A stretch of 64,000 nt of DNA from Dipteronia dyeriana (lineage: Eukaryota > Streptophyta > Magnoliopsida > Sapindales > Sapindaceae): assembly GCA_032871835.1 (NCBI GenBank), contig CM065302.1, positions 248,001 to 312,000 of the forward strand. Reading direction: 5' to 3'. Below the pieces are notes generated by a model. It was not told the origin of the DNA. It was given only the letters and a program-made list of their open reading frames with translations, and made no database searches. Positions 22,036 through 33,128 of this stretch are shown one piece after another. Numbering within the stretch: the first letter of the stretch is position 1; every line of letters starts with the position of its first letter. Both the position numbers and the translations under genes were made by a program.

Positions 22036-23138
22036 TTCAAACTCACTGCCCGTTTCTTCACACTCTATCTCAATTTCAAATTTACAGATTTATTCTCTCT
22101 TGCTATCCTATGTCGATTTCCCTTTCTTCTCAATCCCCAAAACCTGTTCTACCATGTCGAAGGATAGTCGTGACTACATTGACTCCCTTGTTGAAGGCAC
22201 AGAGGTCTCAAGTCTCGCCCATGAAAAATGGGCTCAACGAGACCTAGGCGGGGATGAATCTCTTCTGTCCCCGCAACGTCGTCGATCGAACCGGAATATA
22301 GCCATCGGGACTGGGTTTTCTAACCAACTGGACAATCCTCTAAACTTGGTTGATAAGGACTCTGGCGAAGAGAATAGGGTCGGTGTAGCTGGAGTGGACC
22401 AAGTCACAGTCGTCAATTCTTCCCTGGAGAGGCGCCCTCCATATGACTTCAGGGTAATTCCAGATTCTACCATTAACCTAAAGTCGATCAGCCACTTAAG
22501 GACCAAATATAGTATCCCTGATATCGTCTCTCTCACAGTCCCCCACAGAAATTACGATGTCTTTAGTTCACCCAAAGGCATACTCCCCATCCATGTTGTA
22601 GCTTTCGAGAGCGGGGTAAGGTTCCCTCTTCGTCCTACTATTCGGCGGGCACTCAACGCCCCTCAGCTGGCTCCCCTCTAACTAACACCCATCTTCTGGA
22701 GGCACATGGTTGGCTTCCTCGAGCTATAGAGGGAGTAGTGCAAGCTAAGCAAGGTCACCCGAGAACCTTGGGTAGAAGAGCTGGCCTACCTTTTTCAGAT
22801 CGGGAGCATGTCTGAAGGTCCCGGGGACAATTCTATGTGAAGGCCAAAAACAAGCTTAACTTTATCATCTCCGACGCTTCGAGAAAAGACCACGCTTGGA
22901 ATGACGAGTGGATATTAGTGGGGGGAGATTGGGAAGCTCCGTTTTCATCGGCGGGCATGAGTTCGCGGTTCCTACCTCCTTCGGCGACAAACCGATCGGG
23001 ATTCCTTACTTGCCGAATCCGAGGTTGTGCTGAAGGCTATCCTCGCCAGGAATTACCTGAACCTGAGGTTTCCAACTGCTGATCCTTTCGATCCCCGCAG
23101 AGTGAATAAATATATGCGGATCTCTGATGCTACTCTTC

Positions 23139-23232
23139 GTAAGTAATCCTAAGTCATTATGCTTCATTCTTTTAGCTAGCTTGCTTCTCACATCTTTTTT
23201 TTTTTTTTTAACAATTTTTGTTGTTGCTCCAG
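23139..23232 (+). other. Putative intron in antisense gene
   Basis: GTAAGT donor, an internal poly-T tract and a CTCCAG acceptor; 94 nt. The exon after it is disturbed, and a second GTAAGC lies 17 bases downstream. Confidence 0.45.
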
Positions 23233-23747
23233 CTTCTTGCTAAGCCAGGTAAGCTTGGACTCCTCCCCCTCCTTCCAGGTCATCCCCGGGAACCTTCTTA
23301 TCTTCCTCGGTGAAAGGGGGGCCAATCCTTATGGCCGCTGCTCTGCTTGCTCTTGCTTTATCGCCTTTCCAAATGAGATCTAAGATGGCTATTCTCGCAT
23401 CTCGGGCGGCTAAAGCTCTAAATCGAGGAGAGTCCGCTTTCCAAGCCACTGATACGTACACCTCCGCCCTTTTACCAGTGGTTCCCGCTACAGTTGATGC
23501 TTCTCCAGTTACATTACCCACTCCTTTCGCTTGTCCAGCTGCATCCCGGGCAGTTTAGGCTCCAGGGGATCCCAAGGTTGGTATTCCTGAGATTCCCCTC
23601 TCTCTCCCCCACCATCAGTCTGGCTCGGTTGGCCAGGATGAGGTTTTGAAACAGTTCGTTGCTTCATTCCCGGGTGGTGGGCTCTCTAGGATGACTTCCA
23701 TACCCGTGGATATTCTGGTTACCAAGGGGTTTGCCCTTCTGACCGAG

Positions 23748-23818
23748 GTAGTCATCGCCATTATTTCCTGTGATTGTGAGCTTTGATTGCTTTCTAACCT
23801 TTGTTTCATGCTTTGCAG
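23748..23818 (+). other. Putative intron in antisense gene
   Basis: Donor 'gag|gtagtc', branch-like 'tttctaac', T-rich tract and acceptor 'tttgcag|gc'; 71 nt. The frame after it enters the coiled-coil exon ('MGHQVSFLRDLATRAEAEAE'). Confidence 0.55.
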
Positions 23819-24716
23819 GCTTTCAAGTTCAATGTAGCAATGGGCCACCAGGTATCCTTTCTCCGAGATCTGGCAACTAGAGCTGAAGCTGAGGCTGAGC
23901 GGGTCATGGGATTGCTGGTGCTGGCTTAATCCTTGGTCCGGGAGATGACTTCCAGCCAGAGAGGAATGGAAACACAACTGGCTGAGCTTCAGTGCGACCA
24001 CGAGAGATTGAAGCGATCTTTTGACCAAGAAAATTTTCGGTCTAAGCGACGAGCCAGCCAGAGGGATGACTGGAAGGAAGAAGCGAAGGCGTTAGATGTT
24101 GAGAATCATACTCTTCAAGCCCAAGTTTCCAAGCTTCAGGCTGAGGTGGATTCCTCCTTCAGCGAGAGATACTTCTACTCTTCCTACCAAGTCACCGAGG
24201 CCCCCCTCCCTCTTCGACCTGTCAATTATTGCTAACTAGGATAGGGATGAGAAATTGGCCAAGGTCGCAGAGATGTCTCACCCCTTAAGTGATGACCTGG
24301 ATTCCTCTAATGTGGTCGAAGCCGGGAAGCAACCAGCTGGGTTAGATCTTTCTCCTACTCCCCCTGCCTTCCCAACATCAGGTCCTGGAGAATCCTCGAG
24401 GGAGGTTCTACCCATGGTGCTGAAAGAAGATCTTGCAGAAGCCCGGGGTCCCTCAAAGGTGCATTCAAGGGAGGAGTCAACAGTAGGGGAAATCATGCCA
24501 AAGTCAATGGCCAACCTTCTTGATGCAACCATACCTCCTGAGGTCATGGCGGTGGTCAATGAGGTCATGGAGGAGGATCCTGCTGAGCACTATGCAATCA
24601 AGGGGCACCCTCCAGAAGAGGTGGTGGAGGCGGCGGCTATCCTGGATGAGCGACCACCAGAAAGAGGAGCAAAGGGCGAGGTTCATCTAGAAGAAGGGGA
24701 AGCTGGAGGGGACTAA

Positions 24717-25299
24717 GAGGATGTAGAAGTTTGAGTACACCTTCATGTAGCTTGCTCTGAATGCCTGGAAAGGGGGGTGGACACCCCATCTTAATCATAC
24801 TTGATCATCATAGTCACTTTTTTTTCCTTAATGCTTTGTAGCCCGGAACCGGGGGTTGGGCTCTCTATCTGATTGTTATAGCCTTACTGGGGGGATAGGC
24901 TCCCCAACTCATTAATGGAATTTCAACTCTAGGTCTGGTTCAAATTTTGATTTGCATGTACTTGTTTCATTTTTTATTTCCATCTAGGTTCAGCCCCTAT
25001 AGCAACCTGATGTAGCTTTGGAAAAGTAACAAGATAGGAAAATTGCTTAAGTGTGAAAGCAAATAGCTAGCTCGGGCTTTCCGACTCGATAGAGACTTGT
25101 AGCTCAATAACTTCAGTGAGTAGTCCCCTTGTTTGGTTGTAGACTAATCTGCACCTGTCATAGTAAGCAACCTCATGTTCACGGAAAATTAGACACCAGT
25201 AATAACTGGACATTAGAGTTAAAGCAAAAGAGCCTTCCATCCTCGACCCTCTTTAGGGGGTTATAGCCCAAAAGAGGTATAAAGTAGAGAACTGTCTAT
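24717..25299. other. Non-coding spacer in the Tat element
   Basis: Between the antisense gene's stop and the tandem array. No coding frame; contains 'ggggataggctcccc'-like short repeats and resembles 3'UTR sequence of the antisense gene. Confidence 0.4.
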
Positions 25300-25985
25300 C
25301 CCTCTATTAGTCTTAGGATCGGGAGGGCTACCATGCTTTTAAACTCGAGTCCTTCTTAGGGGTGGTAGCCCGACCAAGGCATCAGGAGGGTATCTAACTG
25401 TTTCCTGGCATCGAGATCTGGATGGCAATTATGCTCTTATACTCAGACCCTTTTTTGGGTGGTACCCCGACCAGAGCATCAGGAGGGCTATCTAGCTATT
25501 TTCTGGTTTCGAGATCTAGATGGTAACTATGCTTTTACACTCAGACCCTTTTTGGCGAGGGGTAGTGCATGGTCGAGGCATCATGGATAGCGAGGGGGCT
25601 TCCCCGGCTAATCCCTGGTCTTGATAATGTTGAATTTTTCCTGGATGGTAACTATGCTCTTATACTCAGACCCTTCTTGGGGGTGGTAGCCCGACCAAGG
25701 CATCAGGAGGGCTATCTAGTTATTTCTTGGTCTCGAGATTTGGATGGCAACTATGCTCTTACACTCAGACCCTTCTTGAGGGTGGTAGCCCGACCAAAGC
25801 ATCAAGAGAGCTATCTAGCTATTTTCTGGTCTCGAGATCTGGATGGCAACTATGCTCTTACACTCAGACTCTTCTTGGTAGGGGTAGTGGCCGACCTAGG
25901 CATCAGGGACAGCAAGAGGGCTTCCTGGCTAATATGTGGTCTTGATAATGTCGAATTTTTCCATGTAGGCCCAAATCATTGTAAA
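25300..25985. repeat. Tandem repeat array of about 100-bp units in the Tat element
   Basis: The phrase 'gatggcaactatgctcttac' (with variants) recurs at about 25327, 25421, 25517, 25646, 25742 and 25842, each followed by 'actcagacccttctt...' and 'ggtagcccgaccaaggcatc'. Steps are 94-100 bp, with one expanded unit of about 129 bp containing 'gagggggcttccccggctaa'. That expanded variant occurs again at the array end. Open frames across it come from the repeat phase and are not taken as genes. Confidence 0.85.
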
Positions 25986-26039
25986 GCATAGCTGAAGATT
26001 GAGAAAAAAACAGGCTTTATTGATAAAAAGAAAAGAGTA

Positions 26040-27440
26040 TATTATTCCTGAAGATTAAGATCAAGGTAGAGGTAGCCTGCTCATGAGTCCCCTGTTCAAG
26101 GGTCGAATTTTCTCAAATGATCTGTGTTCCAGGTATGATCGATGAGTCGACCATTCATGTCTTCAAGTTTTTATGCCTCATTACGGGCCACCACCTTCAC
26201 CAAGTATGACCCTTCCCAAGACCCTGTCTGACCTCTTCCTGGTATTCAGTGTCACTCTCTTGAGAACGAGGTCCCCCTCCTTAAAGTTTCAGGCTTTATC
26301 CTTCTGATTAAAGTAGCTAGCAATCCTGCTCTAGTAAACTGCTACCTTCTCAGCTACTCGATCTTGTTTTTCTTCTAAGAGATCTAAGCTAGCTCGAAGC
26401 TTGACCTCATTGCTCCTCGGTTCAAAATGTTGGACTCTATAGGAGGTCAGTTTGTGCTCAATGGGGAGCACTGCTTTAATCCCGAAGGCTAGTGAGTAGG
26501 GTGTTTCCCCGGTAGATGTTCTTCTTGTAGTGCGGTAAGCCTAGAGGACCTTGGGAATCTTCTCAGCCCATCTACCCTTTTTTCTGTTGTAGTTTCTTTT
26601 TTAACAGCTTTTATTTAGTCTTATTGGTGGATTCCCCCAGCCCATTAGTCTGGGGGTGGGCTACTGAAGCGAACCTAAGGTCGATTTCAAGGCCCTCGTA
26701 AAAGTGTTTGAAACGGTCATTATCAAACTGCTTACCGAGGTCAGTTATGATGGAAAGAGGGGTTCCGAACCTGCAAACCATATTATTATTTTTTATGAAT
26801 CTTGTTGTATTTTCTTCTGATATCTGGGAGAGTGGTCCAACTTCAACCCATCTTGTGAAATAGTCGATTGTCATGATAGCATGCTTGGCTTGACCAGGAG
26901 CAGATGAGAGTGGTTCGATCAAGTCGACTCCCCACATACCAAAAGGGTATGGTGAGCTAAGAGATGATAATCGCTCTAGGGTTAGGTGACTCAAGTTTAC
27001 GGTCTTCTGGCAAGCTTCGTATGATTGTACCAAGATCTTTTCATGGATGGTTGGCCAGTAGTACCCCATGCAGAGTACCTGATATGCCAGAGCCTCCCTA
27101 CCACCAGGTTGCCGCATTCCCCTGAGTGAACTTCTTTCAATGTCCATTTAGCATCTTCAGGGTGTAAACATCGGGGCAAAGGAAGGGATCTGCCCCTCCT
27201 GTATAAGTACCCATCCACCAAGCAATACCGGACTGAGAGCCTTTTGATTTTTTGATCTTGGCCTGGCTCCCCGGGAAGTCTCCCTTTCTGTAGGTAGTCC
27301 ACTATCGGGTCCATCCAGCATGGTAGTTGATCCAGGGTATGAATCTCCTTACTTGCCACTGTGCTAGATAGAGGGACCACTTGAAGAGGGACCCCATGGG
27401 GTAAGGTCTGGCCACTATTTGCAGCTATCTTAGCTAGGAC
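26040..27440 (-). pseudogene. Gypsy integrase (Tat element), broken
   Basis: Joins the element's cDNA into chromosomal DNA. Minus frames show the zinc-binding and linker region up to 'ALAYQVLCMGYYWPTIHEK' (about 27100-27045), then the core: 'GMWGVDLIEPLSSAPGQAKH', 'TIDYFTRWVEVGPLSQI' (first catalytic Asp region), 'FGTPLSIITDLGKQFD' (second Asp) and 'ASVAHPQTNGLGEST' (catalytic Glu) at 26950-26615. A frameshift after 26611 is followed by a readable C-terminal stretch (26500-26100) with blocks such as 'LAFGIKAVLPIEHKLTSY' and 'FKEGDLVLKRV'. A break near 27100 moves the reading between two frames. Upstream it is continuous with the RNase H region. Confidence 0.9.
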
Positions 27441-28487
27441 GTCAGCTCGACGGTTCTGTTGTCGAGGAATCTGCTCAATTCTAAAACCTTTGAATTTGCT
27501 CTTTAGCTGTTGAACTAGCTTCAAGTAGGCAATCATGTTATCCCATTTCACCTGATAATCCCCAGAAACTTGGCTGACTATGAGCAACGAGTCACTCATA
27601 ACCTGCAGGTAATCGACCCCGAGCTCTGCGGCTGCCCTTATTCATACTAAAAGGGCTTCGTACTCTGCCTCATTGTTAGCGGCTTTAAATTCAAATCTGA
27701 AGCAGTGACTGCACTCAATTCCTTCTGGGTCAATTAGAACTATGCTCGCTCCTCCCCCAGTTTGCCCGGAGGCTCCATCAGTGTAGAGGATCCATGACTT
27801 GCAACCTTTCGGCCAGCTGTCAGACTTTGGAATCTTTTCAGGGGTTACGTCTGTTGCTGCGGAGGTCGCTTGGCCTGGGGGCATTGAGAGCTCTGCTACA
27901 AAGTTTGCTAGTGCCTGGGCTTTAATTGTGGTCCTAGGCTTATACCTCAAATCAAACTGGGTGAGTTCTAGGGCCCATAAAACCAGTCTTTCGGAAACAT
28001 CCGGCCGTTGCAAAAATTGATAGAGAGGTTGATCTGTCACTACTACTATCAAATAAGCTTGGAAGTAGGGTCAGAACTTCCTCACCAAGGTTACCAAGGC
28101 ATATGCGAGCTTTTCCAAAAGGGTATAGTTATTCTCGGGCTTGGTTAAAGTGTGACTCACGTAGTAGATAAGCCACTGGACCCTATCTCCACATTCCTTG
28201 ACCTGAGTTCCGCTTACCTCACTTTCTGAAACAGCCAAGTAAATTTATCGCTCTTCTCCAGGGCTTGGTTTAACCAGTAGTGGAGGGCTTGACAGGTATT
28301 TTTTCAAAGCTTGAAAAGCTTGTTCACTCTACTTATCCCATTTTATGTTTCTTCCCTGTTTAATGGCTTTGAAGAATGAGAGACACTTGTCGGTAGACCG
28401 AAAAATGAACCTGTTGAGTACTGCTACCTACCCGGTCAAGACTTGAACCTGTTTGAGTGACGTGGGGGACTCCAGGTCCATGATGGC
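27440..28487 (-). pseudogene. Gypsy RNase H plus second archaeal-type RNase H (Tat element)
   Basis: RNase H removes the RNA template during reverse transcription. The first domain is degenerate ('EKLAYALVTLVRKF' near 28110, 'VVTDQPLYQFLQRPDVSERL' near 28020). The second begins 'WILYTDGASGQTGGGASIVL' (about 27810-27750), with the Asp of 'YTDGA' and the Glu of 'NNEAEYEALL' (about 27670) preserved, then 'VMSDSLLIVSQVSGDYQVKW' with the third acidic residue. A stop (TGA) near 27641 separates the two parts. The presence of two RNase H domains is the main reason for calling the element Tat lineage. Confidence 0.88.
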
Positions 28488-29124
28488 CTAAATCTTTTCT
28501 AGGTTAGCCTCTATGCCTCTCTCATGGACCATGAAGCTCAGAAACTTCCCCACGGTCACCCCAAATGCGCATTTGGAGGGGTTCAATCTCATTTGGTTCT
28601 CCCTTAGGATCATGAAGGTTTTGCGGAGGTCGCTCAGATGCCTTTCGGAGGTTGATGACTTGGTGATCATATCATCGATGTACACCTCCATTGATATTCC
28701 AATTTCAGACTTGAACAGTCGGTTGACCAACCGTTGGTACGTAGCTCCTGCATTTTTAAGCCCGAAAGGCATCACTTTGTAGCAATACAGACCCCGTCCG
28801 GTGACAAAACTGGTCTTTTCCTGGTTGGCGGGATGCATCATAATTTGATTGCATTCTAAAAACGCATCTATGAAACTCAGGAGCTTGTTTCCTGAGGTGG
28901 ATTCAACTAACTGATCAATTTTTTTTTTAAGGGAAACTATCTTTCGGGTATGCCCGGTTGAGGTTAGTATAATCGACGCACATGCACCACTTCCCATTTG
29001 CCTTTGTGACCATGACCACATTGGCGATCCACTCGTGGTAACGTGCCTCTCTGATGAAGCCCGCTTGGGTTAATTTTTCCACTTCTTCCTGGACCGTCGC
29101 GTTTCTTTCAACGTTGAGTGTCAT
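28488..29124 (-). pseudogene. Gypsy reverse transcriptase (Tat element), frameshifted
   Basis: Minus-strand fingers and palm: 'AGFIREARYHEWIANVVMV', 'GKWCMCVDYTNLNRAYPKDS' (29060-28930), then 'LLSFIDAFLECNQIMMHPA', 'GLYCYKVMPFGLKNAGATY' and the catalytic 'VYIDDMITKS' (about 28690). The usual YVDD is YIDD here. The two parts lie in different frames because of an indel in the poly-T tract at 28919-28929. The substrate-binding 'MPFGLKNAGATYQRLVN' block is intact. Downstream the thumb and connection continue in a further frame to the RNase H. Confidence 0.93.
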
Positions 29125-29480
29125 CTTTTTTGTTTGATGGGTTTGAATGTCGGATCCACTGCTAGTCAGTGAGCTGCCAAAGTCATCGGGATCCCTGACA
29201 TCTCGGTGTGACTCAAAGCAAAATTTTCATTGAACTCTGTGAGGATCTCGATCAAACCCTCAATCACTTCTGGCTCAAGGGTGGCTCCGATTTTGACGAC
29301 CTTCGAGGTATCGTTCATTCAAATAGGAATCTCTTATAGCTTATCCGCTGGATGGCCGCTGGCCCATTCTCTTCTCCGCTCCTCCTCGTCGGGCACCACG
29401 GGGTCATCCTCGGGGTGATTTGTGGGTCCTACATCTTCTAGGGTCAATACAGGGGTTGCCCCATCTTGGATCTTTGTCAC

Positions 29481-29990
29481 CTAGTTAAGTTGCTTCGCTA
29501 GAGCTGTTGGGTTGGCAGACACTGCGTAGCATCTCCTGGCTGCTTGCTGGTCACCCCGAACTTCCCCCACCTTGTCTCCTACTAGAAACTTTAGGACGTT
29601 GTGGTAAATGGATAGGACCCCTTTCAAGGATGATAAAAATGGCCTTCTTAATATTGCATCGTAGGCCGACTGGGTATCCACCACCACGAAGTCTGTCATG
29701 ATATTCTGTTGGAGAGGTGTGGCTCCAATGATCAATGGTAGGATTTTTGATCCCACGGGTATGATTGAGTCCCAAGTGAACCCATATAGCGGGGTAGTGC
29801 AACTATTGTAACACCACTATTTCAAGTTCAGTTTTTCCAAGGTGTCTTTAAATAAGACGTCGACGATGCTGCATGTGTCGACGAGCACACGGTGTACCAT
29901 GCAGTTGGCAATCTGTACCGTGATCACCATGGGATCATTATGAGGCTACACGGTGTTGTAAACATCTGCTTCGGTGAAAATGATCTGTGA
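29481..29990 (-). pseudogene. Gypsy aspartic protease (Tat element), active-site triad altered
   Basis: Cleaves the gag-pol precursor. Minus frames give 'VITVQIANCMVHRVLVDTC' around 29930-29870. The family's D-T-G active-site triplet is D-T-C here, which should abolish activity. After a break the flap and C-terminal parts follow: 'VGSKILPLIIGATPLQQNI' and 'TDFVVVDTQSAYDAILRRPF' with 'LSSLKGVLSIYHNVLKF' (29760-29570). The region 29125-29480 is the protease-RT linker, readable only in pieces ('SHTEMSGIPMTLAAH'). Confidence 0.85.
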
Positions 29991-30686
29991 CCACTGAGAG
30001 GGGTTGGCGGATTCTGGTCGACCTTGAAGATACCTCGCCCTTAGTCCAAATGAGGGACTTTTCTTGCGTGGTTTTTCCTGGAATTGTTGGAGGTCCCGGC
30101 CAGGGTAGGCCCTCCGCTGATGGTATGTATTATCTGGATTTGTTGTATCAGATCCGCCTGCTCCTATTTTCTTTTCTCAGCATGCTCGCGGATCTCAGCT
30201 TGTACTTCCCGTCCAGTCTAAATGTTATCCCTAACTTGCTGTAAGAATTCTACCAAACACCTTCCCCTTATCAAAGCCTCGATCTGATTTCACAGGTTAT
30301 ATCATTCTGAAGTGTTGTGTCCCACGTCTTTGTGAAAGTCACAATACTTATAACGATTCCTCTTATCGGCATGGGCTTTCATAGGTGCGTGCTTTTGCAT
30401 TTAAGTGGGTGTAACGATCATACCCTCTATCATCTCGAGCTATTGGGGCCATTGTCTTGGAAGGAGGTGAAGTTCGCGGAGGAGTTCATTTTGCAAGATA
30501 TTTTTCCAATATGGGTTGAGAAGTGGAGAAGTGATACGTCGATTTATTGGGGGGTTTATTCTGGCTTTTCTAAACTTGTTCGGGTTTGGGAGCTTTCTTC
30601 TTATGTCGCTTTACGGCTCTCATATCGTCGTGTTCCATCTTGACCTTGAGTTGCTTGTCGACTTCAATTTGCTCCAGAGCCCGATC

Positions 30687-31877
30687 TTAGGTTTTTTGGT
30701 AGGTCTCTGGAGGTCTCTTGGTAAAAGACCTGAAAAGCTTGCCTGCCCACAAGTTCTTTCTGAAGTTGGCGAGGGTTTCTTTCTCAGTGAAGACCCCCAT
30801 CTGGATGATTTCCTTGTGGAAACGCTCGACATAAGCATGGAGGGTTTCCCCTCTCTCCTGAATCACGTACTGTAGATGGATTTGGTCCTTCAGTCGGGGC
30901 TTAACTCCTTGGAATTGTGAGTAGAAATTAGTCGACAACTTTATTAAGGAATCCACGCTGCCAGCAAGTAGCTTTCTAAACCAGGTCTTAGCGTAATCCA
31001 TCAACGTGTTCTGGACCTCCATCTGTTGAACGAAGCTCTCCAAGTGGCTCAAGGGATCCCCAGTTCTGGAGAATCTGTCAGTCGGCATTTTGAATTTTAG
31101 AAGGAGCTCCGCCTCCCCGATCCTTCTGGTGAAGGGAGCATTTATCTCACTTAGAGGATCCTTCTTGTCCTCATTGTAGTTCCATTTCTTCATCAGTTGG
31201 ACCACTTTCTGAAGCTCTGTCAACTGGTCTCTAAAGCGTTTACTCTCGGGTTCCCGCAAGTTGATCTCAGTCTCCTTACTATCAAACCCTTCTGATAAAC
31301 TGGCGGTCACTACTCGGTCCCTTCTTCGGAGGGGATCTGTATGGGGGCTTTGTTGACCTTCTACTTCCCTAACTTGGGCTTCCTTCCTTGAAGTCGTTGG
31401 GTGGAGAAACTCTCCCCGCTCTCGGGAAAGGATATCTACCGCAGACTTGACTTGCCTGGGTTGGTAGCGTGGCAGCGCTTCGGGAATGGGAGGCATGAGC
31501 CCTAACCTATCCCAGATCGAGGGTGGGAGTCCCGTTCTGTTATGAGTTGGCTCAGAAAAGGTAGGTCCCAGTTGTTCAAAGGCGGGTTGCCTAGCCCCAA
31601 GCCTGCTTGATTCCGTTCAATTGCAGAGGTTTGCTTGCTGGATAGTAATACCCTCAGCAAGCAGTCGAAGGCGGACGTTTTCCACGAAGGCCGCCGCTTG
31701 TTGGTCAAGCTCGACCTGATTTCCCATAGGGGGATCTAAAGCCCACACAATGGTTGGCTAATCTGGGACCTGGTTATGGAGCCCGTATCTTCTTCCTTTC
31801 CTCTGGACCTTTCGTGTCGATGATGCAGAAGGTTGTCCCGACGTGCCTGGCTGTCCTTGGGAGGAGCAAAGCCTCAT
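30687..31877 (-). pseudogene. Gypsy gag (Tat element), broken
   Basis: Forms the virus-like particle. A candidate start ATG at 31877 opens a short frame; a second plausible start ('MGNQVELDQQAAAFVENVRL') lies near 31725 after a stop. The N-terminal 100 residues are frameshifted near 31620. From 31496 to 30687 the frame is open and contains the Retrotrans_gag domain: 'FTRRIGEAELLLKFKMPTD', 'GDPLSHLESFVQQMEVQNT', 'KTWFRKLLAGSVDSLIKLS', 'GVKPRLKDQIHLQYVIQERG' and 'LHAYVERFHKEIIQMGVF'. The C-terminal nucleocapsid part (30686-30000) is decayed and no intact zinc knuckle can be read. Confidence 0.88.
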
Positions 31878-31930
31878 GACTTCTTTAAAATAATAAACTT
31901 TGTGAATATAAAGATGGTGGTGTAGGATTT

Positions 31931-31947
31931 CCCCACGGACGGCACCA
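31931..31947 (-). other. Primer binding site of the Tat-type Gypsy element
   Basis: The minus strand reads TGGTGCCGTCCGTGGGG five bases inside the 5' LTR. This resembles the TGGCGCCGTCTGTGGGG site common in plant Gypsy elements, with a C-to-T change at the CpG. Confidence 0.75.
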
Positions 31948-31952
31948 GAAAG

Positions 31953-33123
31953 TGTTAGCGGGGAATTTTCTCAATATGATAAACTCCCACTAACACCCTC
32001 GAGACCACTACCACAGAGATGGTGGCCTGGGTTGGTACCTTTGATACCTAACCTGCTTAGATAAAAGTAAATGTTTGCATAACATTAGCAAATAAGGACT
32101 TTTGTATTGATTACTCGTGGTATATAGAATTCCCTCTCATACGCTCACTATCTCTCTACAACATAGGAATGTGGTGACTTCGTGCTAGTCGAATAGTGGA
32201 TATGACGATGGTCGTGTTCTGATCACAGAATTTAGGCCCGACCTTACACTCTTTTTCTCTCTTTTTCTCTCTTTTTTCTACTCTGTCCTCTATATCTCTT
32301 TTTGTGGTATATTTATATACGACCGAATCAATTTGAATGGGTGTATCTCCCACCTAGATTTTTTAAACTTACTCCCCTCTTATCGTGCGAGATCCTCTAT
32401 TTGAAAGTCGTTGACTCCGAGTAAATAGCGGAAGCGATGATATTGTTGACGAAGACAAGTTTGCATCTTTCATGGAATCAAACTCTTGACTTGCATGTAA
32501 ATGCTGGTTATCACGTAGATATATTCATGTGTGTACTTACGACATGATTCTTCATGGAGGTTGCTGAGCTAGCCATTCGTAGTTTTCGTAGAGCGAGGTA
32601 GATCTATGCTTTGGTTCCATTTTCAGAAGCTTGGAATGGACACCCTAGAAGGCATTCTTATGAGATAACATGGATCTGATTCACTTAAAGGTCTTCTTTC
32701 TCCTCGTATCGTAGAGGGGACAGCGGGCTCCTGGAGAGGTTGGTGGGCTTCTCGTTCAGGCCATGAACTGAGTTTGACCTCTAAAAGCCTTAACTCGGAG
32801 GGGGCTTGCTTTGCTTGTCAGGCTTCTTTCGAATGTTTCTTGAGTTTGGCGACCCATCTGGCTCTCACGGGGTGGTTGAGGAGCCCGACCTCAGGAATCG
32901 AGATTCCCAGGTAGGTGGCCTCGAGAAGCCCGTATTCCAGTTTTCTCGTGGGGGCTCGACCTGGTTGTGCCTAGCTTCTTCCTTGATAGTTCTGAAGCCT
33001 GGCAATCCCTCTGTGCTTTTGCGGGGTAGTTTTATGGTACATCCGGGGTTTCATGAATGTCGACTTTGGGCTGGGAGAGTGGAAAATTTCTCTTTAACCA
33101 CTAGCCAAATTTTACTATTAACA
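31953..33123 (-). repeat. 5' LTR of the Tat-type Gypsy element
   Basis: 1171 bp. The outer end is TGTTAATAG (minus strand, 33123) and the inner end ...CGCTAACA at 31953, next to the PBS. The length difference from the 3' LTR comes from small indels, for example an extra 'ctttttct' repeat near 32255-32275. Confidence 0.93.
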
Positions 33124-33128
33124 ATTAG

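Larger units (their letters stand above)
22154..24716 (+). pseudogene. Antisense additional gene of the Tat element (putative plant transposon protein, PF04195-like), intron-containing, decayed
   Basis: The strand is opposite to gag-pol. The start chosen is the Met of 'MSKDSRDYIDSLVEG'; an ATG 54 bases upstream is also in frame. The first exon (to 22681) has an acidic N-terminus and the motif 'LKSISHLRTKYSIPDIVSL', like the 'LR..Y.IPD.V.L' block of the PF04195 'putative gypsy type transposon' family. Stops and shifts follow to 23138, where 'LNLRFPTADPFDPRRVNKYM' can still be read. Splice-like sites come next: donor 'cttc|gtaagt' at 23139 with acceptor 'ctccag' at 23232, and donor 'gag|gtagtc' at 23748 with acceptor 'tttgcag' at 23818. 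A coiled-coil segment 'RGMETQLAELQCDHERLKR' (23960-24160) and an acidic tail to TAA at 24716 complete it. The function is unknown. The domain assignment is from motif memory and should be tested by profile search. Confidence 0.65.
20620..33123 (-). mobile_element. Complete Ty3/Gypsy LTR retrotransposon of Tat type, 12.5 kb, coding regions decayed
   Basis: Two LTRs (1161 and 1171 bp) bound the unit, with a perfect target duplication ATTAG at 20615-20619 and 33124-33128. A PBS abuts the 5' LTR. Gag, protease, RT, RNase H, a second (archaeal-type) RNase H and integrase lie in that order on the minus strand. Between integrase and the 3' LTR sit a tandem repeat array and a separate gene on the plus strand, an arrangement known from Tat-lineage elements. 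All coding parts carry frameshifts or stops, so the copy cannot move on its own. A clear polypurine tract next to the 3' LTR is not seen. Confidence 0.93.

Noticed and set aside
25569..25991. 140-codon frame with repeated 'DGNYALTLRPF' segments
   Set aside because: Produced by a tandem repeat whose unit length keeps phase over part of the array; no start context or family match.
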